Assembly (NCBI GenBank): GCA_038247555.1
Contig: JBBRUT010000002.1
Span: 16,955 to 80,954 of the forward strand
Length of the DNA: 64,000 nt
Direction of reading: 5' to 3'
From: JAHBXL01 sp038247555
GTDB lineage: Bacteria; Planctomycetota; Phycisphaerae; Phycisphaerales; UBA1924
Position numbers and translations under genes: made by a program. The notes beneath the pieces are model-generated. The model worked only from the letters and a program-made list of their open reading frames with translations, had not been told where the DNA came from and searched no databases. Shown here piece after piece: positions 53,062-60,732 of the stretch. Within the stretch, counting starts at the first letter, position 1. Every line of letters begins with the position of its first letter.

Positions 53062-54339
53062 ATGAAGACTTCGCCCACCGCCACCTCCTTCCGCCCCGCC
53101 CGTCTGACCTTGCTCACGCTGGCCCTCGCCGCGGGCACACTCTCGGGCTGCGCCGGGCACGGCAAGTACACCAAGGAACACATCGCCGCGGCCAATGACA
53201 AGATGTCGATGCTCAAGAGCGGCACCGAGTATCAGATGGCCAACCAGCAGTTCCTGGCGGGCGATCTCGACAAGGCGATGCGAACGATCGACAAGTCGCT
53301 GGCGCTCAACTCCGAGGTGGCGAAGTCGCACGTCCTGCGCGGCCGCGTACTGATGGAAAAGGGTCGACTCGAACAGGCACGCGAAGCGTTCGTCCGCGCT
53401 GAGGAACTCGACCCGAAGAGCTTCGACGCGCAATACTTCCTGGGCATCATCCACGAACGCATCAATGAGCCGCAGGAAGCCTTCGTTCGCTACACCAAGG
53501 CCGGGGAACTCGACCCTGCAAATCCGCAGTATTTGGTTGCCGCAGCCGAGATGAAGCTGGTCATGGGCCAGCTTGATGAGGCCGAGCAGATGCTCACCAA
53601 CGGCCGCGAACAGTTCCGCTATAACCCCGCTGTCCGTCAGGCACTGGGGCACGTGGCGATGCTCCGCGGCAACCCGAAGCTCGGTGCCCAGCTCTTTGGT
53701 GAAGCGTTGACCCTGGCGCCCGAGGACAGCGGAATCATCGAAGACCTGATCCGTGCGCAGATGGCGTGCGGGCAGTTCGGCGAGGCGGAGTTCTACATCA
53801 CGCGGCTTTCCGCCAAGAAGGAGAACGGCAAACGCCGCGATCTCCAGCACATGAAGGCGACCTGCCTGATCGCGCTCGGGCGGACGGTCGAGGCCCGCAC
53901 CGAACTGCTGGAACTGACCACGCACGATGAAGGCTCGCGCGATGTCCGCGCCTGGATCGACCTGGGCAACGTGGCCGCGAACCTGAAGGACCGCGTCAAC
54001 TTGCGAACATCCTCGCAGCGCGTCCTCGCGCTGGCTCCCAACCGCTTCGAGGGCTGGATGCTGCGTGCGATGCTCTCGCGCCTCGATGGCGACAACGAGC
54101 TTGCGCTCAAGTCTCTGGAGGAAGCGCTCGGCCGCACCGCCACCGATCCGACGCCCTGTGTCATGGCCGCAATGGTGCTCGAGGACCTTGGACGCAGCGA
54201 CGATGCGATTCTCGCGCTCGAGGAGGCCCTCAATCGTGACCCGCAGAATGTCGCTGCGCAGAAGCTCCTGAGCGCCATGACCCCCGTCAACACCACCGGA
54301 GGCCAGCCGGTCGTCGGGCACGGCGCCGCCACCGAGTGA
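53062..54339 (+). CDS. TPR-repeat lipoprotein
   Basis: A 425-residue lipoprotein with lipobox LSGC (Cys30) after MKTSPTATSFRPARLTLLTLALAAGT. The rest is helical with tetratricopeptide repeats, for example AKSHVLRGRVLMEKGRLEQA, FDAQYFLGIIHERINEPQEA, PAVRQALGHVAMLRGNPKLG, FEGWMLRAMLSRLDGDNELA and AAMVLEDLGRSDDAILALEEA. TPR lipoproteins next to secretins (PilF/PilW, TadD) act as pilotins that place or assemble the secretin in the outer membrane, so that is the likely role. It is 86 bp after the secretin gene, but a terminator lies between, so it may have its own promoter. Confidence 0.87.
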   Translation: MKTSPTATSFRPARLTLLTLALAAGTLSGCAGHGKYTKEHIAAANDKMSMLKSGTEYQMANQQFLAGDLDKAMRTIDKSLALNSEVAKSHVLRGRVLMEKGRLEQAREAFVRAEELDPKSFDAQYFLGIIHERINEPQEAFVRYTKAGELDPANPQYLVAAAEMKLVMGQLDEAEQMLTNGREQFRYNPAVRQALGHVAMLRGNPKLGAQLFGEALTLAPEDSGIIEDLIRAQMACGQFGEAEFYITRLSAKKENGKRRDLQHMKATCLIALGRTVEARTELLELTTHDEGSRDVRAWIDLGNVAANLKDRVNLRTSSQRVLALAPNRFEGWMLRAMLSRLDGDNELALKSLEEALGRTATDPTPCVMAAMVLEDLGRSDDAILALEEALNRDPQNVAAQKLLSAMTPVNTTGGQPVVGHGAATE

Positions 54340-54359
54340 TCGCGCGCCGCCCAGACGGC

Positions 54360-55034
54360 TTACGCACGAACAAACGGGTTTGACCGCTTCTCGCGTCCGA
54401 TGGTCGTACTCGGGCCGTGGCCTGTGTACACCACCGTCGCATCAGGGAGCGAGTAAAGCTTCTTCCGGATCGAATCGTGCAGCGTCGCCTCATCGGAGCC
54501 GGGGAAATCCGAACGCCCCACGCTTCCCGCAAAGAGTGTGTCGCCGACGATTGCCGCGCCCGCGCCATCATTGACGAGCGTGATGCCGCCCGGAGAGTGG
54601 CCGGGGGTGTGCAGAACCCGCCAGACATCCTCACCCAGCCGGAGTTCCTCGCCGTCGCCGACAAAGGCCGTGGCATTGGGAACGCTGATCGGAATGCCGT
54701 AGCCAGCCGAAAGGTTCAGGGCCGGATCGCCGGGCCAGTCGCGTTCACTTTCATGACCGAAGATCGCGATGCCCGGGAATGCCCGCAGGATCTGTGGCAG
54801 TCCGGCGACGTGGTCAAGGTGTGCGTGGGTGAGGATGACGGCCACAGGGTGCAGCGACGCTGCCCGCACCGTCTGGATGACTTCTGCCGGGTCGAGACCC
54901 GGGTCGACGATCCAGCACGCCTCCGTGCCATTGGCCGTGACCACGTAGCAGTTGGTGTCGAAAGGACCGAGAGACCAGCCGCGAACGGCTGTGCGAAAAT
55001 GTCCGGACTTTGATTGGGCATCCTTGGTGGTCAT
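54360..55034 (-). CDS. MBL-fold hydrolase (glyoxalase II-like)
   Basis: A 224-residue metallo-beta-lactamase-fold hydrolase. The metal site is complete: LTHAHLDHVAG (HxHxDH), TPGHSPGG, GDTLFAGSVGRSDFPG and the final TGHGP. GPFDTNCYVV near the start and the short length resemble the glyoxalase II-like group, which hydrolyses thioesters; persulfide or other thioester substrates cannot be excluded. It stands convergent to the TPR lipoprotein gene and divergent from the next gene. Confidence 0.9.
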   Translation of the reverse strand: MTTKDAQSKSGHFRTAVRGWSLGPFDTNCYVVTANGTEACWIVDPGLDPAEVIQTVRAASLHPVAVILTHAHLDHVAGLPQILRAFPGIAIFGHESERDWPGDPALNLSAGYGIPISVPNATAFVGDGEELRLGEDVWRVLHTPGHSPGGITLVNDGAGAAIVGDTLFAGSVGRSDFPGSDEATLHDSIRKKLYSLPDATVVYTGHGPSTTIGREKRSNPFVRA

Positions 55035-55131
55035 TGGCCAATAATAGAGGGAAGCTGACCCCGACCGCTTGATTCACCCCCCACTGTCCACCGCCCGATA
55101 CACCTTCAGCATTTCTTCGGAGGAGCGTCCA

Positions 55132-56142
55132 ATGGATCATGCATCCGCACACAACACCACGCACGGCCCCGCCGGTCCCGGCACGCTGGCGCTCATCCTT
55201 GGAACCGCGGCTTACACCTTCGTGCTCGTGGCGAGCGTGGGGCTCATCATCGCCGGTGCTGGCAGGCTGGGCTTTGTGGGTGCAGTGGAGATTCGCCTTG
55301 CGGGCTACGTCGGGCTGTTTCTGTTCCTGACGCACGCACCTTTGGCGTGGATGCTGCTCTCCCGGGCGCGATCCGGCAACGATCGCCTGGTGAAGACGAT
55401 GGAAACGATGTCGGATGCGGTGCGATTGCTGCACCAGCAGTCCTCGCTCTCAGATGATGCGCGGCGGGTCCTGAACCGCCGGGCGGAGAGGGACCTGCTG
55501 TGCAGCGCGATCGAAGAAGACATCCGCGCTCAGAACTGGGACGCGGCGATGGTGCTCTGCCGCGAACTCGCCGACCGGTTCGGCTACCTCGCGGATGCGG
55601 AAGAGTTCCGCGGGCGCATTGAGGCGGCACGCTCGGAGGTGCAGGAGCACCGCGTCCGCGAGTCGGTCGCCCATCTCGACGGGCTCATCGTGCAGCGGCG
55701 GTGGGATGTCGCGCTGCTCGAATCCGGACGGATCCAGCGGCTGTTCCCCGAATCACCCAAGGTCGAGCGGCTTCGCGAGCGCGTGTCACAGGCCCGCGAG
55801 GTGTACAAGGAAGACTTGGAACGCCGCTTCCTGGATGCAGCCGATCAGAGCCGTATCGAAGAGGCCATGGCGCTGCTCAAGGAACTGGACAACTACCTTA
55901 GTGATCACGAGGCTGAAGAGTTCCGCGAGGTTGCCCGCGGCGTCATCGGCAAGGCCCGCGAGAACCTGGGTGCCCAGTTCAAGATCGCCGTGCATGACCG
56001 CCGGTGGTCGGTCGCCGCGGCTGTGGGGCGGCGGATCATCGCCGAGTTCCCCAATACCCGGATGGCCACCGAGGTGCGCAGCATGATGGACGGCATCCTC
56101 GCCAAGGCGAATGTCGGCAGCGAGCCCGTCCACGCCCGATGA
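55132..56142 (+). CDS. Membrane protein with helical repeat domain, unknown function
   Basis: A 336-residue protein: two N-terminal membrane helices (LALILGTAAYTFVLVASVGLII and IRLAGYVGLFLFLTHAPLAW), then about 230 residues of charged helices with heptads and TPR-like helix pairs (EEDIRAQNWDAAMVLCRELA, LIVQRRWDVALLESGRIQRLF, AVHDRRWSVAAAVGRRIIAEF). The repeated xxRRWxxA pattern suggests a series of similar helical hairpins. GGAGGAG precedes the ATG. No family name fits. Its stop codon falls inside a 9-bp repeat tract shared with the end of lspA. Confidence 0.7.
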   Translation: MDHASAHNTTHGPAGPGTLALILGTAAYTFVLVASVGLIIAGAGRLGFVGAVEIRLAGYVGLFLFLTHAPLAWMLLSRARSGNDRLVKTMETMSDAVRLLHQQSSLSDDARRVLNRRAERDLLCSAIEEDIRAQNWDAAMVLCRELADRFGYLADAEEFRGRIEAARSEVQEHRVRESVAHLDGLIVQRRWDVALLESGRIQRLFPESPKVERLRERVSQAREVYKEDLERRFLDAADQSRIEEAMALLKELDNYLSDHEAEEFREVARGVIGKARENLGAQFKIAVHDRRWSVAAAVGRRIIAEFPNTRMATEVRSMMDGILAKANVGSEPVHAR

Positions 56143-56188
56143 GTCCGATGAGCCCGATGAATCCGATGAATCCGATGAATCTGAGGAT
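56135..56188. repeat. Tandem 9-bp repeat (YCCGATGAR) at a convergent junction
   Basis: Five near-perfect units of CCCGATGAG / TCCGATGAA type (56135-56179), plus a degenerate sixth, lie between the end of the 55132 gene and the lspA stop. Every unit contains TGA on the plus strand, the first being the actual stop codon of the 55132 gene. Confidence 0.85.
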
Positions 56189-56838
56189 CAGGCGTGGTCT
56201 TTCTTCCAGAGAAAGACCAGCAGGATGCCGATGCCGACAAGAAGCTGGGCGTCGGCCACGTTGGAGACGTAGGGCCAGATCTCGGCTGTGCCGCGGAACG
56301 TGAACCCTCCGGGCCATCGCCAGCCGGGCAGTGGGTGCAGGAAGTCCCGCACGCAGGCGAAGACCAGGCGGTCGTACAGATTGCCGATCCCTCCGCCCAG
56401 CAGCAACCCGATCCCCAGATGCGCCCAGCCGTCGCGGGTGGTGCACCACCTCGCAAACATGAAGAAGCCGAACCCCAGGGCGACGATGGTGAAGCCCACG
56501 AAGAACCATCGCTTGCCCGGACCGGTCCCAAAGACAGCCCCTGGATTCAGCACAAGCGTGAAGTGCAGGAGCTTGGGGATCACCACCACGGGCTCATGAT
56601 TGGGCACGAGCGTGTTGATCAATCGCGGGTCTTTGCGAGCGGTATCGAGCACGGCGGCGCGATCGATGTGCACAGGGGTTCCGGCGACATGCCTGAACGC
56701 CAGCGACTTGCTGCCAAGGTCGGTGACAAGCGAAAGGATCGCGGTGATGAGCAGGACCATCCAGGCGCGACGCGACTTCCACGCAGGTGGTGCCGGCAGT
56801 GCAGTGGCCGCAGGAGGATTGGCGCTGGTGTCGCTCAC
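56188..56838 (-). CDS. lspA: Lipoprotein signal peptidase (signal peptidase II)
   Basis: A 216-residue LspA, which cleaves prolipoproteins below the lipobox Cys. It has about four membrane helices and the conserved motifs NPGAVFG, GGGIGNLYDRLVFACVRDF and NVADAQLLVG, which include both catalytic Asp residues (the VRDF and VAD positions). An insertion (PVHIDRAAVLDTARKDPRLI) lengthens the first periplasmic loop. The ATG overlaps the stop of the DksA-like gene (ATGA), so it is translated from the same message, driven by the promoter near 57900. Confidence 0.93.
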   Translation of the reverse strand: MSDTSANPPAATALPAPPAWKSRRAWMVLLITAILSLVTDLGSKSLAFRHVAGTPVHIDRAAVLDTARKDPRLINTLVPNHEPVVVIPKLLHFTLVLNPGAVFGTGPGKRWFFVGFTIVALGFGFFMFARWCTTRDGWAHLGIGLLLGGGIGNLYDRLVFACVRDFLHPLPGWRWPGGFTFRGTAEIWPYVSNVADAQLLVGIGILLVFLWKKDHA

Positions 56839-57809
56839 GAGCGATAGGAACGACGTTCAAGCTCGCGTGCGGCCTCAATGGAATGCCGGGCCCAGGGCAA
56901 CTCGGCCAGGCGGTCCGCGCTGATCGGCTTGTGCGTCAGTTCGCAGATCCCATACGTACCGGCCTCGATTCGGTGCAGAGCCTCATCGATCTCGCGGATG
57001 AGGTTGCGATCCACCTGCGCCAGATCGAGCGACAGCGACTGCTCCGACGCATCCGAGCCCTGCTCGGCCATGTGCTGCGGCAGCGATGACAGCGAACCGC
57101 TGTTCTGCCTCAGCGCTTCTTCTTCCATCGTGGCGATATCGCCCACGAGTTCAGAGCGCTTGCGCTTGAGGATGTCTTTGTACCGGTCCAGCTCGCGCTT
57201 GGGCAGCTTCGCCTTCACAGGCTTGCCGTCATCCTCGGTCTCAAAGGGCGCAAAGCCCGTCTGCGTCGGCGGGGCCTTGGGGCCTGAGGGGATCAGCGGC
57301 TTCCACTTGCCACCCGGCTTGAGCAACGGCTCGGCGATCGGCATCTGGAGTTTGGGCTTGGGCTTGGGCTTCCGCATCGGCTTCTGATTCACGATGGTGA
57401 TGCCCTTCGGACCCGTCGGCTTCTTATCCGGCGACTCCGCTACAGATGGGGTACTGGATTTCGCAGGGGTGGTCGGCTTGATGATCGCCGCGGCCACCGC
57501 TGGCTTCTTCGCCGGGACAGTCTTGGGGGCGGGCGACCCTTTGGGAGCCGCCGCTGCCTTCGCCGGGGCGGGCTTCGCCGCCGCTGCCTTCACCGGAGCG
57601 GGCTTCGCAGGTGCCACCTTGGCCGGTGCCGGTTTGGCGGGCGGAGCCTTGCCGGCCGGCTTGGCAGCCGGTAGAGGCTTCTTCGCAGGGACCGCCGGCT
57701 TCTTATTCGAAGCCGCAGACTTCTGCGCCGATTCCTTGGCAAGCTTGGAAGGTGCCTTGCTCGTCTTTGCTGGCTTTGTCTTTGCCTTCGCCACGGTCGA
57801 AGCCCTCAT
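56835..57809 (-). CDS. DksA/TraR-like protein with long Lys/Ala/Pro tail and incomplete zinc finger
   Basis: A 324-residue protein. The C-terminal 120 residues have DksA/TraR features: a coiled coil (PKRELDRYKDILKRKRSELV and following), then LAQVDRNLIREIDEALHRIE and GTYGICELTHKPISADRLAELPWARHS. In DksA this last part carries four zinc-binding Cys; here only Cys289 remains. Residues 1-110 are a Lys/Ala/Pro-rich low-complexity tail with PAKxAPAKPAP repeats, like histone H1-type tails, followed by another basic Pro-rich region. DksA proteins bind RNA polymerase in the secondary channel. Whether this one still does is unclear. Coupled to lspA. Confidence 0.8.
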   Translation of the reverse strand: MRASTVAKAKTKPAKTSKAPSKLAKESAQKSAASNKKPAVPAKKPLPAAKPAGKAPPAKPAPAKVAPAKPAPVKAAAAKPAPAKAAAAPKGSPAPKTVPAKKPAVAAAIIKPTTPAKSSTPSVAESPDKKPTGPKGITIVNQKPMRKPKPKPKLQMPIAEPLLKPGGKWKPLIPSGPKAPPTQTGFAPFETEDDGKPVKAKLPKRELDRYKDILKRKRSELVGDIATMEEEALRQNSGSLSSLPQHMAEQGSDASEQSLSLDLAQVDRNLIREIDEALHRIEAGTYGICELTHKPISADRLAELPWARHSIEAARELERRSYRS

Positions 57810-57885
57810 GACGCCGGCCCTGCCGTGCTCAAAAGCCCACTGTGGGCCTCACAAGAGCACTGTTCTCAAGGCGAAAAAGGCAACG

Positions 57886-57914
57886 AGTGTACCGGGTCAG
57901 GGTCGAATGGTCAA
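57886..57914 (-). promoter_or_regulatory. Predicted sigma70-type promoter of the DksA-like - lspA operon
   Basis: On the minus strand TTGACC (57909-57914) is followed after exactly 17 bp by TACACT (57886-57891). Transcription would start near 57879, about 70 nt before the DksA-like start codon. The site lies between the end of accA and this gene. Confidence 0.7.
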
Positions 57915-57973
57915 AGGGCGATTACGAACCGCTTGCAAACACTCCCCTAAACGAGTATCGCCAGATCGACCGC

Positions 57974-59029
57974 TCAGGCTGCCGGAACTTCGGTGTACGC
58001 CCCCAGCTTGCGGAAGCGCTCGTACCGGCTGCTTGGCAAGGTCGCCGGATTCACCGACTTGAGTTCGTGCAGTTGATCCGTGATCCATCGCTCAAGGTTC
58101 TGCGCGGCCTTTTTGGGGTCGCGGTGCGCCCCGCCGACTGGCTCCGGAATCACTGCATCGACGATGCCCAAGGCAAGGTTGTCCTTGGCAGTGAGCTTGA
58201 GCGCCTGCGCGGCGAGCGCGTTAGTCTGGTCGTTCGCCTGCTTCCACAGAATCGCGGCACAGCCCTCCGGACTGATGACCGAGTACCACGCATACTGCAG
58301 CATCGCGACACGATCCGCGACGGCGATGCCCAGCGCACCCCCCGACCCACCCTCCCCGATCACGATGCTCAGCACCGGCGTTTTCAGTCTGCTCATATCG
58401 CGCAGATTCACGGCGATCGCCTCCGCCTGCCCGCGTGCCTCAGCGCCCAGGCCCGGATACGCACCCGGCGTATCCACGAACGTGACGATCGGTAGACCAA
58501 ACTTCTCCGCGAGTTTCATCTTCGCCATCGCCTTGCGGTAACCCTCGGGGTGTGCGCAGCCGAAATGGCACGAAATGCGTTCCCTCGTCGAACGCCCCTT
58601 GTAATGCCCCACAACCAGCACCTTCGAGGATCCAATCCGCGCAAATCCCACGACCATCGCCGGGTCATCGCCAAAGCGGCGGTCTCCATGCAGCTCGCAG
58701 AAATCCTTGCAGATCATCTCGATGTAATCACGCGACTGCGGCCGCTTGGGGTGCCTGGCAACCAGTACCGTGTCACGCGGGCTCATGGTCGCGTACACAC
58801 GCTCGAGCGCCGCCTCTCTTGCTTCCTGCAACCGACCGAGCTCCTCGGTCAATACATCCGTCGGAGCGTCGAGCTCGACCGCCACATCGATGCCCGGATA
58901 GGCCGGAGTCTCAATCGCTTCCGATGCTTCACGGGCCTGGGATTTCTTAAGCTTCAGCTCGACCTCAGCGATCTGCCGCTCAATCTCAACCACGGGCTTC
59001 TCAAACTCAAGCTGGTAGTAGGATGCCAT
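57974..59029 (-). CDS. accA: Acetyl-CoA carboxylase carboxyltransferase subunit alpha
   Basis: A 351-residue AccA, transferring carboxyl from biotin to acetyl-CoA in the first step of fatty-acid synthesis. Family blocks: LEFEKPVVEIERQIAEVELK at the start, ARHPKRPQSRDYIEMI, CHFGCAHPEGYRKAMAKMKL, PIVTFVDTPGAYPGLGAEARG, IGEGGSGGALGIAVADRV and ISPEGCAAILWKQ. The start is the ATG at 59029 (MASYYQLEF), as in the family; the extension to 59374 overlaps the divergent proC. accD is not in the window. Confidence 0.95.
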   Translation of the reverse strand: MASYYQLEFEKPVVEIERQIAEVELKLKKSQAREASEAIETPAYPGIDVAVELDAPTDVLTEELGRLQEAREAALERVYATMSPRDTVLVARHPKRPQSRDYIEMICKDFCELHGDRRFGDDPAMVVGFARIGSSKVLVVGHYKGRSTRERISCHFGCAHPEGYRKAMAKMKLAEKFGLPIVTFVDTPGAYPGLGAEARGQAEAIAVNLRDMSRLKTPVLSIVIGEGGSGGALGIAVADRVAMLQYAWYSVISPEGCAAILWKQANDQTNALAAQALKLTAKDNLALGIVDAVIPEPVGGAHRDPKKAAQNLERWITDQLHELKSVNPATLPSSRYERFRKLGAYTEVPAA

Positions 59030-59107
59030 GCGGTCTCTCGCTCCTGAACTGGCTTTCTTCGCGGCGGTGGGTTCGCCGGAGCTCCGCCGGAGGACAAGTA
59101 TACGACC

Positions 59108-59950
59108 ATGATCCCACAGACTTTCGGGCCCCTGGCCGTCCTGGGCGGGGGCACCATGGCGGAGTCCATCCTCCGCGGCGGGCTGGCGGCGGGCGTTCTC
59201 GACGCCTCCACGCTGATCGTCTGTGATCCCAGTTCCGATCGCCGCGATCTGTTTCAGGCGATGGGCATCCGCGTCACCAGCGAACACCGAGTAGCACTCG
59301 CTGGCGCCTGGCCCATCCTGCTCGCCGTCAAGCCCCAGTCGTTCGGAGGGCTCGCTGAACAGCTCCGGCCGCACCTGGCAGCGCGACCAACGCTCGCAAT
59401 CAGCATCCTCGCCGGGACCGCCGCCGCGGCCATCCAGATGGCGCTGGGCGATCAGGTCCGCGTGGTGCGGGTCATGCCCAATACCGCCGCGGCCGTACGG
59501 CTCGCCACTTCAGCCATTTCCGCCGGCCCAGGTGCAGTCGAGGCCGATCTGGCCAGAGCGGAGCTGCTGTTCGCCGCCATCGGTACCGCCAGTCGCATCG
59601 AAGAATCCATGATGAACGCGGCGACGGCCATTGTCGGGTCAGGGCCTGCATACCTGTACTACCTCGCGCAGGCGATGATCGACGGGGCTCAAGCTGTCGG
59701 ATTCGACCACACCACCGCCGACAGGCTCGTCCGAAGCACGATTCTCGGGGCCGCAAGCCTGCTCTCATCCTCCCCCGCCGCTTCGCCCGACAGCTTGCGT
59801 GCGGGCGTCACGAGCAAGGGCGGAACAACCGCCGCGGCCATCGGCGTGCTGGATGAGGCAGGGTTGCTCGACACGGTCTGCCGGGCCATCGTCGCCGCAC
59901 GCGATCGAGGCGAGCAGCTTGCCCAAATTGACACAACCCCACGAGGCTAA
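59108..59950 (+). CDS. proC: Pyrroline-5-carboxylate reductase
   Basis: A 280-residue ProC, the last step of proline synthesis (NAD(P)H-dependent reduction of pyrroline-5-carboxylate). The nucleotide fold has LAVLGGGTMAESILRGGL; LLAVKPQ, RVMPNTAAAVRLATSAIS, VGSGPAYLYYLAQAMIDGA and the C-terminal signature LRAGVTSKGGTTAAAI are all present. Start is the ATG at 59108, 78 bp from the divergent accA start. No clear Shine-Dalgarno is seen before it. Confidence 0.95.
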   Translation: MIPQTFGPLAVLGGGTMAESILRGGLAAGVLDASTLIVCDPSSDRRDLFQAMGIRVTSEHRVALAGAWPILLAVKPQSFGGLAEQLRPHLAARPTLAISILAGTAAAAIQMALGDQVRVVRVMPNTAAAVRLATSAISAGPGAVEADLARAELLFAAIGTASRIEESMMNAATAIVGSGPAYLYYLAQAMIDGAQAVGFDHTTADRLVRSTILGAASLLSSSPAASPDSLRAGVTSKGGTTAAAIGVLDEAGLLDTVCRAIVAARDRGEQLAQIDTTPRG

Positions 59951-60067
59951 GTCCACCATTGGGCAGCTCGACAAAAACTGAGCCCCGACTGCAAGCACCT
60001 GTGCCTCCCGCGACATTGCCCCTGTACGGGTGCCGCCAGCCGCGGCCCCAACAAGGGAGTCTGCAAC

Positions 60068-60646
60068 ATGTCCTTCCGACCGTACCTCCTGTCATTCACC
60101 ATCGCCGCCGCGGCAACCTGCTCGCACGCGGATGTCATTCACGATGAATCGCTTCACGGCGACCTGTCCGACGATCGATTCACGCCGACTGCGTACATCC
60201 TCTCGCCGGGCGCAAACTCGCTGCTGGCAACCAGCTCGCAGGGCGACCGTGAGTTTGTCGCACTCACCATCCCAGCGGGCTTCACGCTCTCGGCGATCAT
60301 CCAGGTCTCGTATGTCGGCGCGGATGAAGTGGCCTTCGCCGCGGTTCAGGCCGGAGCCCAGATGACCGTGGACCCTGACGCCTTCAGCGCAGAAGGCCTG
60401 CTGGGTTGGACCCACTTCGGCCCCTTCGCATTCCCCGATGGCAGCGACATCCTTCCCGCGATGGGCGAGGGCTTCGGGGCAGACGGCTTCACCCCCCCGC
60501 TACCCGCCGGGACATACACGTTCTGGCTTCAGCAGGCAGGTCCGTCGCTCACGAACTATCAACTCGACTTCATCGTCGTCCCGGCACCCGGAGCCGGCGC
60601 ACTGTTGGCCGCCGCACTGTTCGCTGCGCGCCGGGGCCGTCGCTGA
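60068..60646 (+). CDS. Secreted protein with PEP-CTERM-like C-terminal sorting signal
   Basis: A 192-residue secreted protein: signal peptide MSFRPYLLSFTIAAAATCSHA, a beta-rich body, and a C-terminus VVPAPGAGALLAAALFAARRGRR. This is a short motif, a hydrophobic helix and a basic end, the layout of PEP-CTERM-type sorting signals with PAPG in place of PEP. Such tails are thought to be processed by exosortase-like enzymes; none is seen in the window. The body has no known motif. A terminator follows. Confidence 0.8.
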   Translation: MSFRPYLLSFTIAAAATCSHADVIHDESLHGDLSDDRFTPTAYILSPGANSLLATSSQGDREFVALTIPAGFTLSAIIQVSYVGADEVAFAAVQAGAQMTVDPDAFSAEGLLGWTHFGPFAFPDGSDILPAMGEGFGADGFTPPLPAGTYTFWLQQAGPSLTNYQLDFIVVPAPGAGALLAAALFAARRGRR

Positions 60647-60671
60647 TCAACATTATTCTCTCAACAAATAC

Positions 60672-60708
60672 AGAGGGCCCGGAGACACGCTCCGAGCCCT
60701 CTTTGTTT
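60672..60708 (+). terminator. Rho-independent terminator between the PEP-CTERM-like gene and thiolase
   Basis: AGAGGGC-C-CGGAG (60672-60684) pairs with CTCCG-A-GCCCTCT (60690-60702): 12 pairs with one mismatch, a 5-base loop, then TTGTTTT. Confidence 0.88.
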
Positions 60709-60732
60709 TCTCATCGTCCTCGCGGGCGCTGA

